A DNA stretch of 64,000 bases from Staphylococcus agnetis (GTDB lineage: Bacteria > Bacillota > Bacilli > Staphylococcales > Staphylococcaceae). This document shows, in pieces, positions 7,426-15,362 of the stretch. Position 1 is the stretch's first letter. Every line of letters starts with the position of its first letter. Position numbers and translations under genes: made by a program. Below the pieces are notes generated by a model. That model did not search any database. It had not been told where the DNA came from and saw only the letters and a list, made by a program, of their open reading frames with translations. Location: assembly GCF_002901865.1 (NCBI RefSeq), contig NZ_PPQF01000056.1, positions 1 through 64,000 of the forward strand, written 5' to 3'.

Positions 7426-8361
7426 ATGGCAACTCCAACGTACACTCCGGCTAATGTTATTTTGTCGGATTTTAAAAATGGTGTAATTCCAGCAGAACAA
7501 GGTTCATTAATCATGAAAGAAGTCATGGCGAATTCAGCTATCATGAAATTAGCTAAAAACGAGCCAATGACGGCGCAAAAGAAAAAGTTTACTTACTTAG
7601 CTAAAGGTGTAGGTGCTTACTGGGTTTCAGAAACTGAACGTATCCAAACATCTAAACCTGAATACGCTCAAGCAGAAATGGAAGCTAAGAAAATCGGTGT
7701 AATCATTCCTTTATCAAAAGAATTCTTAAAGTGGACTGCTAAAGATTTCTTTAACGAGGTTAAACCTTTAATTGCAGAAGCATTCTACAAAGCGTTTGAC
7801 CAAGCTGTAATCTTTGGTACTAAGTCACCTTACAACACTTCAACTAGTGGTAAACCTCTTGTTACTGGTGCAGAAGAAAAAGGTAACGTTGTCACAGATA
7901 CAAACGACTTATATGTAGACCTCTCTGCATTAATGGCAACAATTGAAGATGAAGAATTAGATCCTAACGGCGTATTAACTACACGTTCATTCCGTAGCAA
8001 GATGCGTAACGCATTAGATGCCAATAAACACCCTTTATTCGATGCGAATGGTAACGAAATTATGGGATTACCTTTATCTTACACAGGTGCTGATGTATTC
8101 GATAAGAAACAATCATTAGCATTAATGGGTGACTGGGATTATGCACGATACGGTATCTTGCAAGGTATTGAATATGCTATTTCTGAAGATGCAACGTTAA
8201 CTACATTACAAGCATCTGATGCGTCAGACCAACCAGTGTCATTATTCGAACGTGATATGTTCGCATTACGCGCAACTATGCATATCGCTTACATGAATGT
8301 TAAACCTGAAGCTTTTGCAACGTTAAAGCCAAAAGATGTTGGGAGTGGTTTAGGTGTCTAA
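7426..8361 (+). CDS. Major capsid protein, HK97 fold
   Basis: 311 aa. It forms the capsid shell. The sequence shows the P22-coat/HK97-like family pattern: a helical N-terminus (AEQGSLIMKEVMANSAIMKL), the segment KGVGAYWVSETERIQ, and late strands such as FERDMFALRATMHIAYMNV. It follows the scaffold gene by 16 bases. Codon use is smoother than in the small neighbouring genes, as expected of a highly expressed protein. The stop overlaps the next start. Confidence 0.92.
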   Translation: MATPTYTPANVILSDFKNGVIPAEQGSLIMKEVMANSAIMKLAKNEPMTAQKKKFTYLAKGVGAYWVSETERIQTSKPEYAQAEMEAKKIGVIIPLSKEFLKWTAKDFFNEVKPLIAEAFYKAFDQAVIFGTKSPYNTSTSGKPLVTGAEEKGNVVTDTNDLYVDLSALMATIEDEELDPNGVLTTRSFRSKMRNALDANKHPLFDANGNEIMGLPLSYTGADVFDKKQSLALMGDWDYARYGILQGIEYAISEDATLTTLQASDASDQPVSLFERDMFALRATMHIAYMNVKPEAFATLKPKDVGSGLGV

Positions 8362-8497
8362 TAAAGCAGAAGAAATTAAAGTTAAAAAAGATGATGACAC
8401 TATCACAGTAACTAGAAAGGCATTTGAAGCATATTATAGCCACGTTGGTTACGAAGAAGTTAAAACACGACGTACGGCGTCTAAAAAGAGTGAGTGA
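8354..8497 (+). CDS. Small head-tail region protein (47 aa)
   Basis: GTG start at 8354 inside the capsid gene end; TGA at 8495-8497. The sequence is charged (begins MSNKAEEIKVKKDDDTIT, ends TRRTASKKSE). Small proteins of about this size follow the capsid gene in phi11-like phages; some are head-tail joining or decoration factors. Its final codons supply the GAGTG ribosome site for the connector gene. Confidence 0.6.
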   Translation: MSNKAEEIKVKKDDDTITVTRKAFEAYYSHVGYEEVKTRRTASKKSE

Positions 8498-8502
8498 TAA
8501 GT

Positions 8503-8853
8503 ATGGCTCTTTATGAAGATATTAAACTTCTTCTTAAGAAAAACGGTGTTGAAATCAAACCCGACGAAGAAGATTTATTCAAAATGGAAGTTGATGGAAT
8601 ACTAGAAGATGTTAGGGATGTAACTAACAATGATTTCATTAAAGACGGACAAATTGTTTATCCTTACCCAATCAAAAAATACGTTGCAGACGTACTAGAG
8701 TATTATCAACGACCTGAGGTTAAAAGAAATTTAAAATCTAGAAGCATGGGGACGGTGTCGTACACGTATAACGATGGCGTCCCTGATTATATTAGTGGCG
8801 TTTTAAATAGATATAAACGCGCTAAATTCCATGTTTTTAAATCATTAAGATAG
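8503..8853 (+). CDS. Head-tail connector, gp6-like adaptor
   Basis: 116 aa from ATG 8503, chosen over GTG 8494 because GAGTG at 8489-8493 is correctly spaced. It fits the family of small all-helical adaptors that dock under the portal (SPP1 gp15 / HK97 gp6 type). The N-terminal helices (MALYEDIKLLLKKNGVEI) and the position first among four connector/tail-completion genes support this. Confidence 0.75.
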   Translation: MALYEDIKLLLKKNGVEIKPDEEDLFKMEVDGILEDVRDVTNNDFIKDGQIVYPYPIKKYVADVLEYYQRPEVKRNLKSRSMGTVSYTYNDGVPDYISGVLNRYKRAKFHVFKSLR

Positions 8854-8863
8854 GGGTGATGCT

Positions 8864-9199
8864 GTGTTTGATCCATACAACGAATTCCCACATACCATTT
8901 CGATAGGTTCTATCAAAAAGGTTGGGGAATATCCATATATAAAAGAGCGCTTTGTAAGCGAAAAACAAATTAACGGCTTTATGGACACACCTAGCACATC
9001 CGAACAACTTAAATTTCACCAAATGTCACAAGAATACGATAGAAACTTATATGTACCGTATGACTTGCCAATCGCTACCAATAATTTATTTGAATATGAG
9101 GGCAGAATCTACGGTATAGTAGGAGATTCCATTGACCAAGGTGGACAACACGAAATAAAAATGTACAGACTTAAACAGGCGCCTTATGGCAAAGGTTAA
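8864..9199 (+). CDS. Head closure protein, SPP1 gp16-like
   Basis: 111 aa, GTG start at 8864 with GGGGTGATG upstream. A small beta-rich protein (FPHTISIGSIKKVG, then YRLKQAPYGKG) in the slot where SPP1-type phages encode the stopper that keeps DNA inside the filled head. Its end overlaps the next gene by 14 bases. Confidence 0.7.
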   Translation: MFDPYNEFPHTISIGSIKKVGEYPYIKERFVSEKQINGFMDTPSTSEQLKFHQMSQEYDRNLYVPYDLPIATNNLFEYEGRIYGIVGDSIDQGGQHEIKMYRLKQAPYGKG

Positions 9200-9599
9200 A
9201 TTCGGTGCAGATTCAATAGTTGTCGACCTTGAAAAGTATTCTAAAGACATGGAGAAATGGGTTAAAAAAGGTATTGCTAAAACGACACTTAAGATTTACA
9301 ACACAGCCGTTGCATTAGCTCCGGTAGATATGGGGTTTCTTAAAGAAAGTATCGACTATAAATTTACTGATGGTGGTTTATCAAGTGTTATTAGTGTAGG
9401 GGCAGACTACGCTATTTACGTTGAATTTGGCACAGGCATATACGCCACTGGACCAGGTGGTAGTCGTGCTAAAAAGATACCGTGGTTTTATGAAGATTTA
9501 GATGGTGAATGGCATATGACATATGGTCAAGTAGCACAACCTTTTTGGAATCCTGCAATTGACGCTGGCAGACAAACGTTTGAGCAATACTTTTCATAG
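9186..9599 (+). CDS. HK97 gp10-family head-tail/tail protein
   Basis: 137 aa. The family signature is visible: a helical N-terminus, ALAPVDMGFLKESI near residue 38, and VGADYAIYVEFGTG near residue 68, ending in PFWNPAIDAG. HK97 gp10 proteins act in head-tail joining or tail completion. Overlaps its neighbour and lies in the conserved connector order. Confidence 0.85.
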   Translation: MAKVKFGADSIVVDLEKYSKDMEKWVKKGIAKTTLKIYNTAVALAPVDMGFLKESIDYKFTDGGLSSVISVGADYAIYVEFGTGIYATGPGGSRAKKIPWFYEDLDGEWHMTYGQVAQPFWNPAIDAGRQTFEQYFS

Positions 9600-9610
9600 A
9601 GGTGGTTAAT

Positions 9611-10033
9611 ATGTGGGTATCAGTTGAACCTGAACTTACAGTACAAATATATAAACGGTTGAAATCAAGCCCTATCATTAACAAATTCGTTGGTGATAGG
9701 GTTTTTGATGTAGTTCAAGAGGACGCTGTTTACCCATATATTATTGTGGGTGAATCTAACGTCACTAATAACGAATCAAGCGCTATGATGAGAGAAACAG
9801 TCGGTATTGTAATCCACGTATATTCTCAATTTGCCACACAATATGAGGCTAAATTAATCATTAGTGCAATTGGTTACGTTTTGAACAGAACTATAGACAT
9901 AAACAATTACGAATTTCAATTCAGTCGTATTGAAAGCCAATCGGTATTCCCTGACATAGACAGGTTTACCAAGCACGGCACAATACGACTTTTATTTAAG
10001 TACAGACATAAAAAAAAGAATGAAGGAGTGTAA
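9611..10033 (+). CDS. Tail completion protein, DUF3168/SPP1 gp17-like
   Basis: 140 aa from ATG 9611, preceded by GAGGTGG at 9599-9605; GTG 9602 is in frame but overlaps the ribosome site. Typical DUF3168 features: VQIYKRLKSS near the N-terminus, VYPYIIVGES near 40, and a C-terminal GTIRLLFKYR. Such proteins cap the tail tube and join it to the head. It directly precedes the major tail protein. Confidence 0.8.
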   Translation: MWVSVEPELTVQIYKRLKSSPIINKFVGDRVFDVVQEDAVYPYIIVGESNVTNNESSAMMRETVGIVIHVYSQFATQYEAKLIISAIGYVLNRTIDINNYEFQFSRIESQSVFPDIDRFTKHGTIRLLFKYRHKKKNEGV

Positions 10034-10036
10034 TAT

Positions 10037-10579
10037 ATGGCGCAAAAAAGTTATTTAGCTGTAGTACGACCTGCCGACAGTAAATTAGATAAAGTAGACG
10101 CTTTATTACTTGCTGATTTACAAGAAGGCGGTTGGACTATTGAGAATGATTTAGCTGAAATTGTACGTGGCGGTAAGACGGATTATTCGTCTAATGCTAC
10201 ATCGGAAGAAATCAAATTGACAGTCGGGAATGTGCCTGGTGATCCTGGCATTGAAGCGTTAAAAGCAGCCGCTAAAAAAGGCGGTCAAGTGCGTATTTGG
10301 CTATATGAACGTGTTAAACGCAAGGACGGTAAATACCACGGTGTGTTCGCTTATAGCGTTCCTGAATCTTTCGAAATGTCATTTGATGATGAGGATAACA
10401 AAATTGAATTAACGCTTAAAATCAAATGGAATACTGCGGAAGGCACAGAAGATAACCTTCCACCTGAATGGTTCGAGGCTGCAGGCGCACCAACTGTTGA
10501 ATACGAAAGCTTTGGTGAGTACGTCGGCACTTATGAAGAAAAACAAAAAGCAAGTGTTTCATCAGGTTTGGAAGTTTAA
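10037..10579 (+). CDS. Major tail tube protein, TP901-1 family
   Basis: 180 aa. It polymerises into the tail tube. The sequence has the family pattern (QEGGWTIENDLAEIVRGGKT near residue 30; YSVPESFEMSFDDEDNKIEL near 108). It ends with a flexible acidic tail. A terminator hairpin follows at 10588-10614, which probably lowers read-through to the chaperone genes and so keeps tube protein in excess. Confidence 0.88.
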   Translation: MAQKSYLAVVRPADSKLDKVDALLLADLQEGGWTIENDLAEIVRGGKTDYSSNATSEEIKLTVGNVPGDPGIEALKAAAKKGGQVRIWLYERVKRKDGKYHGVFAYSVPESFEMSFDDEDNKIELTLKIKWNTAEGTEDNLPPEWFEAAGAPTVEYESFGEYVGTYEEKQKASVSSGLEV

Positions 10580-10587
10580 CTCAATAT

Positions 10588-10614
10588 TAGGGGGCATAAG
10601 CTCCCTATTTTTTT
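10588..10614 (+). terminator. Internal terminator after the tail tube gene
   Basis: TAGGGGGC at 10588-10595 pairs with GCTCCCTA at 10600-10607, with a four-base loop (ATAA) and a run of seven T at 10608-10614. The tail chaperone gene begins 28 bases further on, so some read-through must occur. Confidence 0.8.
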
Positions 10615-10642
10615 ATACAAAAAATGAAAAGAGGTATTTATT

Positions 10643-11146
10643 TTGACTGAATTTAATCCGATTACGACACTAAATATTAATGATCAAGAAGTAGAAGCGA
10701 AAGCCACTTTCTTATTTGATAAAGTAGCTAAAAAGTTTGCGCAAGACAATGAAGATAAAGAGGGCAAAAAGGTTACTACACCTGGTTTTACTGCAATCTA
10801 CAACGGCATTTTAGAGCGTGACACAGACGCTATTGCTGACTTTTGGGAATGCGCTACAGCTTATTTAGGAAAGAATGCGCCTAGCCGTGAAGAAATTGAG
10901 TCAGCTTTATTCAAAGTTATTGAGGCTAAACAAGACACGATTGAGTTATTACAAGGTGCTTTAGATGTGATGAATAACAGCGGTTTTTTCAAGCAAAAAT
11001 CACGTCTGTTCTGGGTGCAAATGAACGAGGCTCCGAATATGGCGAAAGAAGACGACAAGGAGATGACCAAATCGGGCATCAAGTTCATGAAGGACAATTT
11101 CAAAGAAATCATGGGCTCAGAACCTTACTCGACTATTCAAAAGTAA
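10643..11146 (+). CDS. Tail assembly chaperone (gpG-like)
   Basis: 167 aa, TTG start with AAGAGGT at 10629-10635. It lies between the tail tube and tape measure genes, where long-tailed phages encode G and GT chaperones that coat the tape measure during assembly. The acidic N-terminal domain (FNPITTLNINDQEVEAK) resembles staphylococcal homologues. It ends ...STIQK-TAA. The -1 frame stays open past this stop into the next gene, which suggests a frameshift fusion. Confidence 0.8.
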   Translation: MTEFNPITTLNINDQEVEAKATFLFDKVAKKFAQDNEDKEGKKVTTPGFTAIYNGILERDTDAIADFWECATAYLGKNAPSREEIESALFKVIEAKQDTIELLQGALDVMNNSGFFKQKSRLFWVQMNEAPNMAKEDDKEMTKSGIKFMKDNFKEIMGSEPYSTIQK

Positions 11147-11190
11147 GACAGCTAACCGGTAGATATATTGGTTATATACCTGAACAAGAG

Positions 11191-11475
11191 TTGCTTATGA
11201 TGAGGCCAAGTGAATGGCGTGATTGGATTATAGGCAGTCAAGAGAAGTATTTAGACCAACGTATGCTGGGTGTAGAAGCAGCACAAGCAAATGGTCTTGT
11301 GCAAGCTGGGAAACCTCTTAAAAGGATTACTAAAGACATTGAAAAACAACGTTATGAAATACATGAACCTGGTAGTTATAGACGTATTCAACAAGCTAGA
11401 TTAGAAAAAGAAAAACGTAGACGTGAATTGTTCAAAGAGGGTACAAGACGTTGGTTAGAACAGAAAGGAGGTTAA
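11191..11475 (+). CDS. T domain of the tail assembly chaperone, probably made by -1 frameshift
   Basis: The nominal 94-aa frame has no good ribosome site. The same frame is open upstream through 11144 and reads RQLTGRYIGYIPEQELLMM before joining it. It lies -1 relative to the gpG-like gene, as in G/GT pairs of many tailed phages. The sequence is basic and helical, with RPSEWRDWIIGS and a Lys/Arg-rich C-terminus. I expect it mainly as a G-T fusion. Confidence 0.7.
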   Translation: MLMMRPSEWRDWIIGSQEKYLDQRMLGVEAAQANGLVQAGKPLKRITKDIEKQRYEIHEPGSYRRIQQARLEKEKRRRELFKEGTRRWLEQKGG

Positions 11476-11478
11476 CTA

Positions 11479-14403
11479 TTGGATACAAACTTTATGGCGC
11501 GTATTATGGCTAATTTAAGAGATTTTCAAAGTAATGTCAGGAAAGCTCAAAGATTAGCTAAAACAGCAATTCCTAACGAAATTGAAACTGATGTTAAAGC
11601 TGATATTTCTAAATTTCAAAGAGCTTTACAACGTGCCAAAGCAATGGCGCTTAAATGGCGTGAGCATACCGTTAAAATCGACGGAGACAATTCTCGGTTA
11701 AAGCGTTCAGTCATGGGCGCGAAAGCAATGTTAGCAACGTTATTCGATAAGACCGTGAAGGTTAATTTCGATACTCGAGGCATGACAAGAGCGCAAATTT
11801 TAACACGTGCATTAAATCAATCGTTAACTGATTATGGCGACAAGATGGACGCTCTAGCGACAAAAATTAGAACGTTTGGTACTGTGTTTAGTCAACAGAT
11901 TAAAGGTTTAATTATTGCTAGCTTCCAAGCGTTGATACCAATCATCGCTAGTTTAGTACCTGCTTTAATGGCAGTATTAAATGCTGTAGGTGTATTAAGT
12001 GGCGGTGTTTTAGGACTTGTTGGCGCATTTAGTATCGCTGGTGCTGGTGCTGTAGCATTTGGCGCTATGGCAATTAGTGCTATTAAAATGCTTAAAGATG
12101 GTACTTTGCAAGCTACAAAAGAGACTGAGGCATATCAATCTGCTTTAGATGGCGTTAAATCAACGTGGACTAGCATTATTAAGCAAAACCAAGCGCAGAT
12201 ATTTAACACATTAGCTAATGGGTTGAACACTGTTAAAACAGCGTTAATAGCATTAAAGCCATTTATTGCTGGTGTGTCACAATCTATGGAGCAAGCGTCA
12301 CAAAAGGTATTGAAATGGTCGCAGAATAGCCGAACAGCCTCGAAATTCTTTAATATGATGAATACGACAGGTGTAAAGACATTCAACGCATTATTAAGTG
12401 CTGCTGGACGATTTGGTGATGGTTTAGTCAATGTGTTTACTCAACTTGCACCATTATTCTTGTGGGTTGCACAAGGATTAGATAGTTTGGGAAAGAAATT
12501 CCAAAACTGGGCAAATAGTGTTAGTGGTCAAAATGCTATTAGATCATTTATCGAGTATACAAAAACAAACCTGCCTAAAATAGGTCAAATATTCGGCAAT
12601 GTATTTCTTGGTATCGGTAATTTGATGAGAGCTTTTGCTCAAAACAGTTCTGGTATATTCGACGCCTTAGTGCAAATGACATCTAAATTTAGAGAGTGGT
12701 CTGAAACTGTAGGTAATAGTGAAGGTTTTAAAAAGTTTGTAGAGTACGTGCAACAAAATGGTCCAGTGATTATGGATTTAATCGGTAATATTGTTAGAGC
12801 ATTGGTTGCTTTCGGTACTGCAATGGCACCGATAGCTAGTATGTTATTAAGATTTGTAACTGCACTTGCAGGATTTGTAGCGAAACTTTTCGAAACACAT
12901 CCAGCAATAGCGAAAGTATTAGGTGTACTTACAATATTAGGCGGTGCTGTATGGGCTTTAATAGCACCATTTATGGCTATTGGCAGCGTATTGAATTTTG
13001 TTTTTGGTACGTCTTTAGGAAGGGTTATAGGGTCAATAGCGCGATTTATATCGTCCACTGGTTTATTAACAGGAATTTTAAACGTGGTGCGCACAGCTTT
13101 CACATTCTTAATGAGTCCAATTGCTAATATTGGTAGATTATTACCGTTATTAGGTGCTGCATTCACTGCTTTAACAGGACCAATCGGAATTGCTATAGCC
13201 GTTATAGGCGCATTAGTAGGTGTTATCGTTTATTTATGGAAAACGAATGAAGATTTCCGAAATATGATTACTGAAGCGTGGAACGGTATTGTTACTGCAA
13301 TTAGTGGTGCTGTGAGTTCTATTGTAGGCTGGTTCCAGCAATTATGGTCTAACATTCAACAAACCTTACAACCGATTATGCCGATTCTACAACAACTTGG
13401 GGAAATCTTCTCACAAGTATTAGGTGTAGTTGTAATGACAATTATCCAAAACATTATTACAGTATTCCAAGGTTTGTGGACAGTTGTATCTGTAGTATTT
13501 ACGGCAATTGGTGGCATTATTTCCGCAGCAGTCCAAATAATTGTTGGATTGTTTACCGCATTCATTCAATTGCTTAATGGAGACGTTTCAGGAGCGTTAT
13601 TAACTTTACAAAATACAGTTCCAAATGTAATGAATACCGTTTGGAATACATTATCTTCAATTTGGAATCAAATTTCTAACTTCATTTTTAGTATATTAAA
13701 CAGGATACTTGGCACCAACATCACAAGTTGGGGTCAAATTTGGAGTACAATTACAGGTTTTGTTGGTAAAATTTGGAACTCGGTTTCAACATGGTTTACG
13801 AAAGTTGCATCAACGGTACTAGCTAAAATGATACAAGCGTATAACTACATTATGTCTAACGGTGCTAGATGGGTATCATCAGTTTGGAACACAATGGTTA
13901 ACTTTGTAGCTAAAATCGTTAGTGGCTTTTTAGACGTTGTTAGTGAGATTGGCAATGGTATGTCACGTGGTTTAGATAAGATTAAAAGTTTCTTTGGTGA
14001 TTTTATCTCCGCCGGAGTTGATTTAATTAGTAGCGTAGCAGAAGGTATTGCTAGCGCAGCGTGGAAAGTTGTTAGTGCGGTAGGTAACGCCATAGCTGAC
14101 GCATGGGGCAATGTTACATCGTTTATATCCGGCCATGGTGGAGGCGCTATATCACAAGCCCAAATGCTAGCGTCTAGTGTTGGTGACGCGTTTAGCACTG
14201 AATTGTCATCCACTCTTACAGACGGAATGACTGGTATGGGTGGCGTTATGGATGCACACATGACAAAAGATGTGAAACACAGCATGCAAGAGAATAACCG
14301 ACCTATTGTAAACATCGTTGTTAAAAATGAATCTGATTTACCAGCTATTAAATCTTATATTGAAGAAACAAACGCAAAGAACGCAAGCTTTGCATTAATG
14401 TAA
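11479..14403 (+). CDS. Tape measure protein
   Basis: 974 aa, TTG start with AAAGGAGG at 11464-11471. It sets tail length and is ejected with DNA. The N-terminus is helical and basic (FMARIMANLRDFQSNVRKAQ). The middle has several hydrophobic stretches (about residues 150-200 and 435-590) and Trp-rich repeats (VWNTLSSIWNQI). No lysozyme or peptidase domain is evident. The last 35 residues match the C-terminus of the small head-module protein at 6494-6718, which is unusual. Confidence 0.92.
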   Translation: MDTNFMARIMANLRDFQSNVRKAQRLAKTAIPNEIETDVKADISKFQRALQRAKAMALKWREHTVKIDGDNSRLKRSVMGAKAMLATLFDKTVKVNFDTRGMTRAQILTRALNQSLTDYGDKMDALATKIRTFGTVFSQQIKGLIIASFQALIPIIASLVPALMAVLNAVGVLSGGVLGLVGAFSIAGAGAVAFGAMAISAIKMLKDGTLQATKETEAYQSALDGVKSTWTSIIKQNQAQIFNTLANGLNTVKTALIALKPFIAGVSQSMEQASQKVLKWSQNSRTASKFFNMMNTTGVKTFNALLSAAGRFGDGLVNVFTQLAPLFLWVAQGLDSLGKKFQNWANSVSGQNAIRSFIEYTKTNLPKIGQIFGNVFLGIGNLMRAFAQNSSGIFDALVQMTSKFREWSETVGNSEGFKKFVEYVQQNGPVIMDLIGNIVRALVAFGTAMAPIASMLLRFVTALAGFVAKLFETHPAIAKVLGVLTILGGAVWALIAPFMAIGSVLNFVFGTSLGRVIGSIARFISSTGLLTGILNVVRTAFTFLMSPIANIGRLLPLLGAAFTALTGPIGIAIAVIGALVGVIVYLWKTNEDFRNMITEAWNGIVTAISGAVSSIVGWFQQLWSNIQQTLQPIMPILQQLGEIFSQVLGVVVMTIIQNIITVFQGLWTVVSVVFTAIGGIISAAVQIIVGLFTAFIQLLNGDVSGALLTLQNTVPNVMNTVWNTLSSIWNQISNFIFSILNRILGTNITSWGQIWSTITGFVGKIWNSVSTWFTKVASTVLAKMIQAYNYIMSNGARWVSSVWNTMVNFVAKIVSGFLDVVSEIGNGMSRGLDKIKSFFGDFISAGVDLISSVAEGIASAAWKVVSAVGNAIADAWGNVTSFISGHGGGAISQAQMLASSVGDAFSTELSSTLTDGMTGMGGVMDAHMTKDVKHSMQENNRPIVNIVVKNESDLPAIKSYIEETNAKNASFALM

Positions 14404-14415
14404 GGGGGATGTTGA

Positions 14416-15351
14416 TTGATTGCGCATGATATAGAAGTGATTAAAAACAATAAGAAGTACCGTATCAGTAACAACCCCTTTACAAACGATGTATTGCGGG
14501 TTGTTTCTTATAATGTCGAAGGCGCGGGTTATGAACGTAAATTCGACAACGTAGAACGTATAAATGGCAGATTTCACAATTTCACTATAGAAGAAAAGAA
14601 GGTCGTTAAATTAACCTTACGTTATGATGTGGATCGTATCGCATTTGCATCACATTTAAAGGCTGCTATACAAGATTTGTTTAGTGGCCATTTTTATTTG
14701 AGAGAATTAGCTACACCTGATAACAATATTAAATTCGAAAGTATCTTCTCGGATGAAAAGCAAGAATTCGAATTAGAATATGTTGATGGTAGGCAAATAT
14801 ATGTAGGTTTGGTAAACGAGGTTTCATTCGACACAGGACGTACTGGCGGGGAATTTACGTTAGATTTTGAAACTGTAGATTTACCTTATTTCGAAAGTAT
14901 TGGGTATAGTACCGATTTAGAGGGTGACTCAAACATGGAGAAATGGGCGATACCCGACAGGCTTCCTTTTAATAGAAATGATTACAGACGGCAATACACA
15001 TTCGAAAATGTCGCTTATGAAGATGTGTATTACAACGGTAGTGTGCCTATAAATCAATTTAACCAAGATAGCATCGTTGAAATCACACTAGGTAAGAATG
15101 TGAGTAAAAGCGACGATAAAGGTTTTACATTCTACATGTCTGAAAGTAATATGATTCAGATTAAAGGCTTAGAATTAAAAGCTGGTGACGTTATTAAATT
15201 AGACGGATTACACACATACCGTAACAATCTAAGAATTGATAATTATAATCGAACCTTAGAACAACCGGTATTAGTACCTGGTTGGAATCATTTCAAAATG
15301 AATCAAACAGTTCAAAAAATTGTGTTCAAACACAAAATATACACACGTTAG
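14416..15351 (+). CDS. Distal tail protein (Dit)
   Basis: 311 aa, TTG start with AAGGGGGATG at 14402-14411. Dit forms the hexameric hub joining the tube to the baseplate. The N-terminal half has the siphophage Dit pattern (SYNVEGAGYERKFD, FTIEEKKVVKLTLRYD and LDFETVDLPYFES). The C-terminal half may be an extra carbohydrate-binding-like module. It follows the tape measure gene and precedes Tal. Confidence 0.85.
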   Translation: MIAHDIEVIKNNKKYRISNNPFTNDVLRVVSYNVEGAGYERKFDNVERINGRFHNFTIEEKKVVKLTLRYDVDRIAFASHLKAAIQDLFSGHFYLRELATPDNNIKFESIFSDEKQEFELEYVDGRQIYVGLVNEVSFDTGRTGGEFTLDFETVDLPYFESIGYSTDLEGDSNMEKWAIPDRLPFNRNDYRRQYTFENVAYEDVYYNGSVPINQFNQDSIVEITLGKNVSKSDDKGFTFYMSESNMIQIKGLELKAGDVIKLDGLHTYRNNLRIDNYNRTLEQPVLVPGWNHFKMNQTVQKIVFKHKIYTR

Positions 15352-15362
15352 GGGGGTATCCA

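Noticed and set aside
12639..13166. A long minus-strand frame (175 codons) opposite the tape measure gene
   Set aside because: It mirrors the codon pattern of the tape measure gene, is Asn/Ala/Pro-rich and lacks a ribosome site.
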